From the NCBI GenBank assembly GCA_002427815.1, contig DIZF01000020.1, positions 163,871-227,870 of the forward strand: a DNA stretch of 64,000 bases, written 5' to 3'. The stretch's first letter is position 1. Every line of letters begins with the position of its first letter. This DNA comes from Ramlibacter tataouinensis. GTDB taxonomy: Bacteria; Pseudomonadota; Gammaproteobacteria; Burkholderiales; Burkholderiaceae_C. The translations under genes and the position numbers were made by a program. This document shows positions 26,248 through 34,712 of this stretch, piece after piece. The notes beneath the pieces are model-generated. The model ran no database searches and was not told the origin of the DNA. It saw only the letters and a list, made by a program, of their open reading frames with translations.

Positions 26248-28917
26248 ATGAAGCTCATGTTGGTTCGGTTCGGGACCGCGGCCTTGGCCGCGATGACCAT
26301 AGCCCTAGCGGGCTGCGGCGGAGGCGATGGGGCCCAAGGCCCTGCAGGCCCTGAAGGCCCTGCAGGCCCCGGTGGCCCCCCCGGTGGTTCCGCAACCGCG
26401 ACCGCCAACGCCACTGCGTTGACTGCCGACCAATGGATGGCGCTTACACCCAAAGTTGATCCGGCCAGTATTTCGGTCGACATGAGCAAAGGGACCCCGA
26501 TCGTCAAGTTCAAGGTAACCGACGCCAACGGCACTCCGGTGATCGGACTCGGCGGACAGAAAAAAGCTGGTACCGCGCTGGTACCCACCAATTACAACAT
26601 GGCATTTACGCTGGCCAAGCTGGTGCCCGGCACCAACGGCAGCCCCAGCAAGTGGGTGACTTACCTGGTTAACTCGCCAGGGACAGTTGCCGCGCCGGCC
26701 ACCGTTGCGAATTTCCCGCAATCGGACAGCCAGGGTACCTTGGTCGATAACGGCGATGGCAGCTACCAGTACACGTTCTGGCACGACATCACCAAGAGCA
26801 AGGCATTTGTCGATGCGCTCGTCGATGCGCCGCTGAAGCCGAAAGCCGCGCTGGGCGATACGACCTACGATCCGACTTTGACGCATCGTTTGGGGATCAT
26901 CATCAACGGCGCCCAACCTGGCACCGGCACCAACACACCTAACGCCGTACAAGTTGTTCCTCAAGTGCTCTTGGTCAAGAATTTGAACGTGGGCTTTGAC
27001 TTCGTCCCTGCCGGCGGCGCGGTGAAATTCACGCGCGACATCGTCGTCAAGGATTCTTGCTCCGAGTGTCACGACGGCAAAGGTATTGGCCATGCGGGTA
27101 CCAACGTCAATGGTTGGCAAGTCGGCCGCAACGACCCAAGACTTTGCGTGACCTGCCACACCGACCAGATCAGATTCACGTTCGATCAGGAAGCGTCCTC
27201 GACCGATGGTGGGATGACCTTGACCGGAACCACCCGTCAGACGCAAGCGGTCATCGACGGCCGGGCAGTGGGCAATTTCCCGAACCTGATCCACAAAATG
27301 CACATGGGTGACCGCCTGACCAAGCAAGGCTATAACTTCAATGCCGACGCCGCCGGACAGTTCAACGAGAAGCTCTATCCGCAAGATCAGGGAAACTGCA
27401 CCAAGTGCCATGACGGCTCTGCCAATGCGAAACACAAGACCGCTGATGGCGATAATTGGAAGAATGCTCCTAGCAGGTTGGCGTGCGGTGCCTGCCACGA
27501 CGGCATCAACTTCGCCACTGGCACAGGGACGGCAATTGGCGCCCGTGGTCAAGTAGCAGGCGGCCATATCGGCGGCGCGCAATCCAGCGACGCACTCTGC
27601 GCTGTTTGCCATGATGCAGCGTCAATTCCGGTTTATCACCGGATAACGATCCCGACGCCGAACCAGCCGATCGTCAAGGCTGGTGTCGCGAGTTTCGTCT
27701 ACAAGATCAGTGGCGTGACAATCAACAGCAGCAATCAGGTCGTGGTCAAGTTCCAGATTCTGAAGGATGGCACCGCGGTCCAATTCAATACCTATGCCGC
27801 TGGAGCGCAACTCATCACCGGCTTCACCGGAGGGCCCAGCTTCAAGGTAGCCTACGCGACGGGTCAAGACGGTATCGCCGCGCCTTCCGATTGGAACAGC
27901 GGCCACGATGCGGTTAACTTGTTCGATGCTTGGGCCGGACTCAATGGCAACAGTCTTAGCGCACCCGATGCGACGAATACGTATACGGCTGTTTTGGCAG
28001 CAAGCTCCATTGGATCGCGCAGTCCGACGTCCCATACGATGGCGGTACCCGCTGATGCCAAGATGGTCACAGCTCTTCTCTCGGACAGCTTTGTCCAAAC
28101 GGGGCTGACCGATCTCGCTGGCGCTGTGCCTGGCATTCCCGCAATGATGGCGGCGACCGGCAACACGCCGGACGGCAAGCCCAACGTTGCGCGTCGTGTA
28201 ATCTTCAGCGAAGACAAGTGCAACAGTTGCCACGAGCGACTCGGCACCAACCCGTACTTCCACAACGGCAACTACAGCATTGCCATGTGCGCGATCTGCC
28301 ATACGCCGAACCAGGGCGGTAGCACCGGCTGGTCTGCGTCGTTCCGGGTCTGGGTGCACGGCATTCACAGTGCCGGCAAGCGCAGCGTGCCTTTCACTTG
28401 GCATGCCGTGTCCGCTACGGAGAATTACTCGAACCTGGAGTATCCGGGCGTCCTCAAGGACTGCCAGCAATGCCACCTGCCGGGTACGTACGATTTCAGC
28501 GCCAGCCAATACACGCCGTCGCTGATTGCTGGAATGCTCAATGTTCAGGCGACGACTGGCAAGTTGAATCCGGGTAGTGCCACCGCCTACGTGTTCCCGC
28601 AAGCAGCGCCGGTTGGCAGCGGCAACTGGGCCTATGGTCTGAAGGTGGACAACACGACGGACTATGGAACGGGATGGAGCATCAATACCGCCACTGGGGC
28701 ATTGGTTGCAAAGACGACACAAGGCAGCAACCTTGTGACGTCGCCGATCACCGCCGTCTGCTCAACCTGTCACGACACCACGGCAGCGACCGCCCACATG
28801 GAAGGCAACGGCGGTTCGTTCTACGACACGCGTAGCGCCGCGGTGACTAGAACTGAGCAGTGCCTGGTATGCCATGGCAGCGGCAAGGCGATGGATATCA
28901 AAGAAGTGCATCAGTGA
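26248..28917 (+). CDS. OmcA/MtrC-family decaheme cytochrome lipoprotein
   Basis: An 889-residue surface-type decaheme protein. The start ATG follows GAGGAG; the signal ends in a lipobox (IALAGC, Cys at about residue 23). A short collagen-like run of Gly-x-x triplets (GPAGPEGPAGPGG, about residues 31-45) follows. There are two pentaheme groups: CSECH, CVTCH, CTKCH, CGACH, CAVCH, then CNSCH, CAICH, CQQCH, CSTCH, CLVCH, each preceded by a beta-rich domain, as in MtrC/OmcA. It probably passes electrons to extracellular minerals or shuttles. It differs markedly from the decaheme protein at 31170 and ends at a strong terminator, so it is its own transcription unit. Confidence 0.92.
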   Translation: MKLMLVRFGTAALAAMTIALAGCGGGDGAQGPAGPEGPAGPGGPPGGSATATANATALTADQWMALTPKVDPASISVDMSKGTPIVKFKVTDANGTPVIGLGGQKKAGTALVPTNYNMAFTLAKLVPGTNGSPSKWVTYLVNSPGTVAAPATVANFPQSDSQGTLVDNGDGSYQYTFWHDITKSKAFVDALVDAPLKPKAALGDTTYDPTLTHRLGIIINGAQPGTGTNTPNAVQVVPQVLLVKNLNVGFDFVPAGGAVKFTRDIVVKDSCSECHDGKGIGHAGTNVNGWQVGRNDPRLCVTCHTDQIRFTFDQEASSTDGGMTLTGTTRQTQAVIDGRAVGNFPNLIHKMHMGDRLTKQGYNFNADAAGQFNEKLYPQDQGNCTKCHDGSANAKHKTADGDNWKNAPSRLACGACHDGINFATGTGTAIGARGQVAGGHIGGAQSSDALCAVCHDAASIPVYHRITIPTPNQPIVKAGVASFVYKISGVTINSSNQVVVKFQILKDGTAVQFNTYAAGAQLITGFTGGPSFKVAYATGQDGIAAPSDWNSGHDAVNLFDAWAGLNGNSLSAPDATNTYTAVLAASSIGSRSPTSHTMAVPADAKMVTALLSDSFVQTGLTDLAGAVPGIPAMMAATGNTPDGKPNVARRVIFSEDKCNSCHERLGTNPYFHNGNYSIAMCAICHTPNQGGSTGWSASFRVWVHGIHSAGKRSVPFTWHAVSATENYSNLEYPGVLKDCQQCHLPGTYDFSASQYTPSLIAGMLNVQATTGKLNPGSATAYVFPQAAPVGSGNWAYGLKVDNTTDYGTGWSINTATGALVAKTTQGSNLVTSPITAVCSTCHDTTAATAHMEGNGGSFYDTRSAAVTRTEQCLVCHGSGKAMDIKEVHQ

Positions 28918-28990
28918 TCGTCGATTAGTTTTTCTGCCAAGGTTCTGGGATACGGGAAACGGTATTCCGGGGCAGTAAGCGGCATCAACA

Positions 28991-29028
28991 AGAAACCCGG
29001 GGACGGCAACGTCTCCGGGTTTCTTTTT
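28991..29028 (+). terminator. Intrinsic terminator after the first decaheme gene
   Basis: AGAAACCCGG pairs with CCGGGTTTCT through a 14-base stem (one G-T pair) around GGCAAC, followed by TTTTT. A clear Rho-independent signal. Confidence 0.9.
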
Positions 29029-29045
29029 GTCCGATTGCCCCGAGC

Positions 29046-29879
29046 GTGTTGCCGCCTACCTCGTTCGTCGATGCGTTTCGCGCGCATCCAGCAAGAGCAG
29101 CCGAGAGTTTTGAGGCCAAAGAGATGCCGGCCTACCAACACAGCTGCTTCTCGGTCGATGCCAGCGTCTGCATTGAGGCCACCGACCGCGCAGGGCTGGA
29201 GCGGCTCTTGCGCTACTGCGGCCGCCCGCCATTTGCGATGGAGCGGCTGCGCCAGCGCGGCGCCGATCTGGTCTATCACTGCCCCAAGCCGCAGACCGGT
29301 GGCAAGCGTGGCGAGATGGTGCTCACGCCACTGGAACTCATAGACCGGATCGCTGCCCTGGTGCCGCCACCACGCACCCACCGGCACCAGTACTTTGGCG
29401 TGCTGGCACCCAACTCGCCACTTCGCGCAAGCGAAACGGCCATGGCGCAGCCAGCACCCGTCCACGCTCAAGACCAAGCCCCGCTGGCGCAGCCAGGGCA
29501 AACTGCTGCGGTCAGCGGCGCACCATCCCTGGTTGGTGTAGCCCCGCCGCCAGCACCCGAACCCGCTAAGCGCTCACCCGCGCACTACCTGTGGGCCGTG
29601 TTGATCGCGCGTATCTACGAGGTGTTCCCACTGGTGTGTCCCATCTGCGCCGGGCAAATGCGTCCTATCGCGTTCATCACCGATGGTGCCGAGGTGCGCA
29701 AGATTCTGGATCACATCGGGGCGGACTCCCAAGCACCCCGCATCAACCCGGCGCGCGGGCCACCGCTGTGGGAGGACTGCGGTGCGCCGGTGGGCAAGGG
29801 TGTGGAGGTCGAGCCCGATTGGGACGTATCGGCCCAAATTGCACCCGACTACCAATTCGACCAGCGCATAGCTTGGTGA
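29046..29879 (+). mobile_element. IS91-family (Y2/HUH) transposase remnant, 5' truncated
   Basis: The open frame encodes the C-terminal two thirds of an IS91-like transposase: the segment CFSVDASVCIEATDRAGLERLLRY, then RPPFAMERL, PLELIDRIAALVPPPRTH and the hallmark YFGVLAPNSPLR. A Pro/Ala-rich linker is followed by the C-terminal zinc-type motif CPICAGQMRPIA. The N-terminal zinc domain, HUH motif and catalytic tyrosines are absent, so it cannot transpose. It starts 17 bases after the decaheme terminator. No terminal repeats were recognised (IS91 elements lack classical inverted repeats). Confidence 0.8.
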
Positions 29880-29999
29880 GCGGTCGGTCACTCGGCGAAG
29901 CAGACGCGCTTCCGGGGTTTTTCGTGATCCAAGCGTCCGCTTCGACAATAATGTCACCGGCCGCATAAGCACCCTGCAAATATCTCTCGAAGAAACTCG

Positions 30000-30383
30000 A
30001 TGAAACACAGCATTATCAAGACCGCCCTGATCGCCCTGACATTGTGGATGTCCGCCAGCCTATCCTTGGCCGACGAACCGCAGCCGCAAAAAGCGAAGCA
30101 GACAAACGCCGCCGATAAAGCGAAAGCGGCTGCGAAGAAAAGCAAAGCGGCCCCGCCCAAGGTCGAGCCGGTGGACATCAACAGCGCGACCAAGGAAGAG
30201 CTGAAAAAACTGCCTGGCATAGGCGACGCAGAGGCAGACAAAATTATCGCGGGTCGTCCTTACCTCACCAAAGCGCATCTACAAACCCACAATATAGTTT
30301 CACCCGATGTCTACCAAGCCCTGCGGCAACTGGTTGTCGCCAAGCAGAAGGATAGTAAGTTCGCAAATGACGTGAAAAAGTAA
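30000..30383 (+). CDS. Secreted ComEA-like helix-hairpin-helix protein
   Basis: A 127-residue exported protein with a signal peptide (residues 1-24) and a Lys/Ala-rich linker (about 28-55). One helix-hairpin-helix domain of the ComEA type follows: VDINSATKEELKKLPGIGDAEADKIIAGRPY (positions about 58-88). ComEA-type proteins bind DNA at the cell surface during uptake, but many short homologues have no proven role. It is placed between an IS91 remnant and a broken decaheme gene. The ATG at 30000 has a weak GAAGAA site. Confidence 0.8.
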   Translation: MKHSIIKTALIALTLWMSASLSLADEPQPQKAKQTNAADKAKAAAKKSKAAPPKVEPVDINSATKEELKKLPGIGDAEADKIIAGRPYLTKAHLQTHNIVSPDVYQALRQLVVAKQKDSKFANDVKK

Positions 30384-30384
30384 T

Positions 30385-31065
30385 TTGGGCGATCCTGGCC
30401 TTGCCGTTTCGGTCGTTCTTTTGAGTCACGGGATGCTCCGACGTCCGGGCCGCCACCGAACGGACAGGGGAGCGGGAACGCCTTGCAGATGTGGAGGAGG
30501 CTCAACGGACACCGTCACGCCCCCGGCGACGCCGACGTTGTCGATGCAGCAGACACTCTCGACAGCAGCTGCGCAAGCTTCCAACGACACCGCAATCAAC
30601 CCGACGGCGGCGTTCACGGTGCTTCAGGCCGCTGGCCTGCCGGCCGTGACGGTCAACAGCCCGCCGAAGGTGAACTTCGCCGTCTTCACGGGCGGCAAGG
30701 TGAAGTCCGACCTGGCGCTGTCCAACGTCACCTTCGTGATCGCCAAGCTCGTCCCCGGCAGCAACGGCGACCCGGACAAGTGGGTCAATTACGTCTATCG
30801 CGCCGAGACGGCCACGGCCGGCGTCGGCCCGAACGGAAAACCGGTCCTCGCCACGGCACTGCAAGCCACGAGCGACACGAAGCAGACCGGCACCGCCGCC
30901 GCGGCGCAGCTGGTGTACAACCCCGACGGCTACTACACGTACACGTTCACGACGGACATCAAGAATCCGACGAAGACTCTGTTGTTCGGAGGCAATTCCC
31001 GGGCCGCGCGTCTTGCGGAAACGCAAGTGCCATTGCAATCGGGGTCGACACCGCGCACCGGTTGA
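30385..31065 (+). pseudogene. Truncated OmcA/MtrC-type decaheme gene, N-terminal domain only
   Basis: About residues 50-200 of this frame closely match the N-terminal beta domain of the intact decaheme protein at 31170, for example AVTVNSPPKVNFAVF against AVTINSPPKVNFAVF, and YNPDGYYTYTFTTDIKN against FNPDGYYTYTFKTDIKN. The signal peptide and lipobox are corrupted (a residual CRCGGGS remains). The match ends at TDIKN, and no CxxCH motif is present. It is a remnant of a tandem duplicate, presumably broken by deletion or by the nearby IS91-type element. It is unlikely to give a functional product. Confidence 0.82.
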
Positions 31066-31070
31066 AGTAG

Positions 31071-31108
31071 CATTCTTTTTGGGTTAAAAAGTAATCAAGA
31101 ATGAACCC
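31071..31108 (+). promoter_or_regulatory. Interleaved inverted repeats (pseudoknot-capable) before the second decaheme gene
   Basis: CATTCTT (31071-31077) complements AAGAATG (31097-31103), and GGGTT (31081-31085) complements AACCC (31104-31108), in the interleaved order of an H-type pseudoknot. A competing hairpin CTTTTT-GGGTT-AAAAAG (31075-31091) uses overlapping bases. It lies 62 bases before the start at 31170. Structure and function are inferred only. Confidence 0.4.
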
Positions 31109-31169
31109 GCTCGAGTGTGCTGGTTCCCAATTTGGCCGGTAATGTCCGGCCATGAGGAGTGAGAAAGTG

Positions 31170-33641
31170 ATGAATTCATGGGTTCGCGTCAGTGCGACAG
31201 TCCTGTTCGCGCTGACTGTCGCTAGCTGCGGCGGCGGCGGTGGTGGGGACGCCACAGTTCCTGGAACCGGTGGCGGTACCACGCCGGTAACTAACGTCAA
31301 GGCTGCCATCGATCAGGCGGCGGCGACTCCGGCGAACGATACGTCCGTCAACGCGTCCGCGTCGTTCACCGTGGTCCAGGCGGCCGGAGTGCCGGCCGTC
31401 ACGATCAACAGCCCGCCCAAGGTGAACTTCGCCGTTTTCTCGGACGGCAAGGTGAAAACGGATCTGGCACTTTCCAACGTGAGTTTCGCGATAGCCAAGC
31501 TGGTGCCCGGCACCAACGGCAACCCCGACCAATGGGTCAACTACATCTACCGCAAGGAAACAGCTACACCTACAGTTGGACCGGGCGGCAAGCCGGTTCT
31601 CGCCAGCGCGATGCAGGCGACGACCGACGGCAAGCAGACCGACCCGGCGCTGGCCGCCGCGCAGTTGGTCTTCAATCCGGACGGCTACTACACGTACACC
31701 TTCAAAACCGACATCAAGAACACGGCTCTGACGAATGGCGTGACCTTCGAGCCTGGCCGGACCCACCGAATCGCCATCCAGCTGAGCTACAAGAACGCCG
31801 CGGGCGACACCGTTCTGGTCAACCCTTATTTCGATTTCACCGTCGGTGCTGATGGCAATTCAGTTCCGGTCACGGACGCTTCCAAGACCCGCAAGATGAC
31901 GGACGTCGCGTCGTGCAATACCTGCCACGAAAAGCTGGGTCTGCACGGCGGTGGGCGCGTTGATACGCAGTTCTGCGTGATGTGCCACAACCCCGGCACC
32001 ACCGACGCCAACAGCGGCAATGTGCTGACGCTGGCCACCATGGTGCACAAGATCCACGCGGGCAAGCTGTTGAAAGCGAAGCTCGACGCCGGACAGGGCG
32101 GCGAGGACTACACCATCTGGGGCTACCAGGACAGCAAGCATGACTACGCGGAAGTCGGCTTCCCGCAGGACCTGCGCAATTGCACGAAATGCCACAGCGG
32201 TGCCAACCCGGCCACGCCACAGGGCGACAACTGGAAGACCCGACCGAGCCGCGAAGCCTGCCTGACCTGCCACGCCAACAAGGAAGGCTCCGACTGGTTC
32301 AATGTGCACAAGGGCATCAATAACAACCAGGATCCGAACGACATCCTCACGCTGCTGCCCAATAGCGCCTGCAAGGGATGCCACTCACCCGGAAGCCCCG
32401 TGGCGCCCGAGCGCGTCCACTGGAACCAGAACGAAGAGAACGCGGCCAAGTACAAGGTGAACATCGAAAGCGCCGTCTACGATCCGACTGCCCGGGTGGT
32501 CAATGTCAAGTACTTCCTCTCGGACCCGACCAACGGCAACGCGGCCTATAACCTCGTTACCTCGGAATGCACGGGCAGCGGAGCCACTCTCACATGCGCC
32601 AATACGACGAAGTTCGGTAACTTGAGGTTCTACCTTGCCTACCAGAACATGGTCGGCCAGCCGGCCGGCGTGACCGAGTTCTCCGCCTACAACAATGGCG
32701 GCAGCGGCGCCAATGTGTTCGCCTACAAGGGAACCAACGACGGCAGCAACCACTACACGGCGCAAATCCCGGTGCCGGCCGACGTCCCCGGAATTTCCGT
32801 GGCCGCAGGCAGCGCCCGCGTCGTCAGCATCGGCCAGATCAAGGAGCCCAAGCTGGAGGTGAAGTCCATTGCCGACCCGCGGCCGGAAGTGACGCCGCGC
32901 ACACTCGTCAACGTGGTTGCTCAGAACACCTTCACTGACATCGCACTGACCGGCACTCTGGTACCGCGCCGCACCGTCGTCGCGACCGAGAAGTGCAACG
33001 TCTGCCACGGTGCGCTGGGCACGACCTCGGGTTCGAACACCCTTGCCGAGGCCTTCCATGGCGGCGCGCGCAACATCGTCGAAGCCTGCGTCACCTGCCA
33101 CGACCCGAATCGGATGTCGTCGACGGTCATGACCAACGGCTTGGCGCTCAACGAGTCGTACCAGTTCAAGCGCATGATTCACGGCATCCACGGCAACTCG
33201 AAGCGCACCTATCCGTTCACCCACGGCAACACTGTCGTTGGCGTCTTCAACAAGGACGGTACTTCAGCGACGGGCGGAGCACCGCTGGCGGCCAACGTTG
33301 AGAATTACGCCGCCGAGGTCGCATATCCGCAGGTAGGCCTGAACTGCAACTCCTGCCACGTGGACAATTCCTACAAGGTGGACCGCGGCACGCTGGGTGC
33401 CGTCATCTCCAAACCCACGGGAGTGACCGATCCGATGCAGTGGCTGGTGATCTCGCCCAAGGCGGCCAGTTGCACGGCATGCCACGATGCCCCGGCGGCG
33501 ATCGCCCACGTGACCAGCTTCGGCAACGCTACGTTCGGGAATCGGAGCCAGGCTCAGTCGCTGCAGACGCAGGAGATCTGCGCTGACTGCCATGCCGCCG
33601 GTGGGTTCAAAGGCGTGGATATCGTTCACGGTCAGAAGTAG
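31170..33641 (+). CDS. OmcA/MtrC-family decaheme cytochrome lipoprotein, second copy
   Basis: An 823-residue surface-type decaheme protein. The ATG at 31170 is preferred over 31152 because the GAGGAG site overlaps the earlier one. The signal ends in a lipobox (VASC, Cys at about 20) followed by a Gly run. Ten haem motifs occur as two pentads: CNTCH, CVMCH, CTKCH, CLTCH, CKGCH, then CNVCH, CVTCH, CNSCH, CTACH, CADCH, separated by a beta domain. It stands directly upstream of the MtrA- and MtrB-like genes, so it is the best candidate for the MtrC-like outer-face partner of that conduit. The upstream pseudogene is a truncated close copy of it. Confidence 0.93.
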   Translation: MNSWVRVSATVLFALTVASCGGGGGGDATVPGTGGGTTPVTNVKAAIDQAAATPANDTSVNASASFTVVQAAGVPAVTINSPPKVNFAVFSDGKVKTDLALSNVSFAIAKLVPGTNGNPDQWVNYIYRKETATPTVGPGGKPVLASAMQATTDGKQTDPALAAAQLVFNPDGYYTYTFKTDIKNTALTNGVTFEPGRTHRIAIQLSYKNAAGDTVLVNPYFDFTVGADGNSVPVTDASKTRKMTDVASCNTCHEKLGLHGGGRVDTQFCVMCHNPGTTDANSGNVLTLATMVHKIHAGKLLKAKLDAGQGGEDYTIWGYQDSKHDYAEVGFPQDLRNCTKCHSGANPATPQGDNWKTRPSREACLTCHANKEGSDWFNVHKGINNNQDPNDILTLLPNSACKGCHSPGSPVAPERVHWNQNEENAAKYKVNIESAVYDPTARVVNVKYFLSDPTNGNAAYNLVTSECTGSGATLTCANTTKFGNLRFYLAYQNMVGQPAGVTEFSAYNNGGSGANVFAYKGTNDGSNHYTAQIPVPADVPGISVAAGSARVVSIGQIKEPKLEVKSIADPRPEVTPRTLVNVVAQNTFTDIALTGTLVPRRTVVATEKCNVCHGALGTTSGSNTLAEAFHGGARNIVEACVTCHDPNRMSSTVMTNGLALNESYQFKRMIHGIHGNSKRTYPFTHGNTVVGVFNKDGTSATGGAPLAANVENYAAEVAYPQVGLNCNSCHVDNSYKVDRGTLGAVISKPTGVTDPMQWLVISPKAASCTACHDAPAAIAHVTSFGNATFGNRSQAQSLQTQEICADCHAAGGFKGVDIVHGQK

Positions 33642-33654
33642 AAGTAGACGCGGG

Positions 33655-33685
33655 CCGGCGCCCTGGACCCTGAGGCAGGCGCCGG
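33655..33685 (+). repeat. GC-rich hairpin between the mtrC-like and mtrA-like genes
   Basis: CCGGCGCC (33655-33662) pairs with GGCGCCGG (33678-33685) across 15 bases, 14 bases after the decaheme stop. No T run follows. It may stabilise upstream mRNA or attenuate expression of the conduit genes relative to the lipoprotein. Confidence 0.45.
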
Positions 33686-33722
33686 AATCCCGCTTGACGG
33701 GCAGAAAGTTCGAGGAGATCGA

Positions 33723-34697
33723 ATGCGAATCAAACGAGCGATGGCGATCATCGCCTTGGGCCTTTTCGGGCTGGTCGGAACCGCATGGTCGGCCGGCATG
33801 GATGCGGCGGCTTCGGCTGTGTGCGTGGAGTGTCACGATTCCGAGGACTTGCCGGACATGAGCCGCAGCGCGCATGCGGTGACCACGGACCCGCGCACTC
33901 CAACCTGCGTGACCTGTCACGGGCCCAGCCCCACGCACGCGAAGAAGCCGGCGGACGCCAAGGAGAGACCTCACCCCGACCGGATGTTCACAAAGAACGC
34001 CATTACGCCGGTGAGCGAACGCAACGCCGCCTGCCTGACCTGCCACCAGAAGGACGCCAAGCGCGCCCTCTGGGGAGGCAGCCAGCACGAAACGGCCGAT
34101 CTGGCCTGTTCCTCCTGCCACAAGGTGCACACCAACCAGGACAGGGCGCTTGCCAGGACGACTCAGGTGGAACTCTGCATCACCTGCCACAAGGAGCAGC
34201 GCACGCAGATGGCGAAGCCATCGCACCACCCGATTCCCGAAGGCAAGATGAGCTGCACCGACTGCCACAACGTGCATGGATCCGCAGGGCCGAAGCTCGT
34301 CAAGCGCGACAGCACCAACGACACCTGCTACACCTGTCACGCGGAAAAGCGCGGACCCTTCGTGCACTCGCATGAGCCGGTGGCCGAAGACTGCGCGATC
34401 TGCCACAACCCGCACGGCAGCACCGTGGCGGCGATGCTCAAGTCGCGCCCGCCGATGCTGTGTCAGCAATGCCACACGCCCCACGTGGCGGGCGGTGTCG
34501 GCGCCGTGGGCGGCCAGCCCGGGGTGTTCCCCCCGGCGGCGCCAGGACAGCTTTCGTCGGCAATCACCGGAACCACCGGCGGCAAGAACGTCGTCAACAT
34601 ATGGCAGGGCCGCAGCTGCATGAACTGCCATACGCAAGTACATGGCTCGAACAACCCTTCGGCGACCAATCCGACGCCGGGCTTCCTGTTCCGTTGA
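33723..34697 (+). CDS. mtrA: DmsE/MtrA-family periplasmic decaheme cytochrome
   Basis: A 324-residue decaheme cytochrome with a cleavable signal (ends near GTAWSA, residue 23). Ten CxxCH motifs run evenly along the chain: CVECH, CVTCH, CLTCH, CSSCH, CITCH, CTDCH, CYTCH, CAICH, CQQCH, CMNCH, the spacing and length of MtrA/DmsE/MtoA. The ATG at 33723 follows GAGGAG. In known systems MtrA threads the MtrB barrel and wires periplasmic donors to the outer surface. It sits between an MtrC-like gene and an MtrB-like gene, supporting an mtrCAB-type unit. An MtoA-like (iron-oxidising) use cannot be excluded by sequence. Confidence 0.93.
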   Translation: MRIKRAMAIIALGLFGLVGTAWSAGMDAAASAVCVECHDSEDLPDMSRSAHAVTTDPRTPTCVTCHGPSPTHAKKPADAKERPHPDRMFTKNAITPVSERNAACLTCHQKDAKRALWGGSQHETADLACSSCHKVHTNQDRALARTTQVELCITCHKEQRTQMAKPSHHPIPEGKMSCTDCHNVHGSAGPKLVKRDSTNDTCYTCHAEKRGPFVHSHEPVAEDCAICHNPHGSTVAAMLKSRPPMLCQQCHTPHVAGGVGAVGGQPGVFPPAAPGQLSSAITGTTGGKNVVNIWQGRSCMNCHTQVHGSNNPSATNPTPGFLFR

Positions 34698-34712
34698 GAC
34701 CGGAGAATGACT

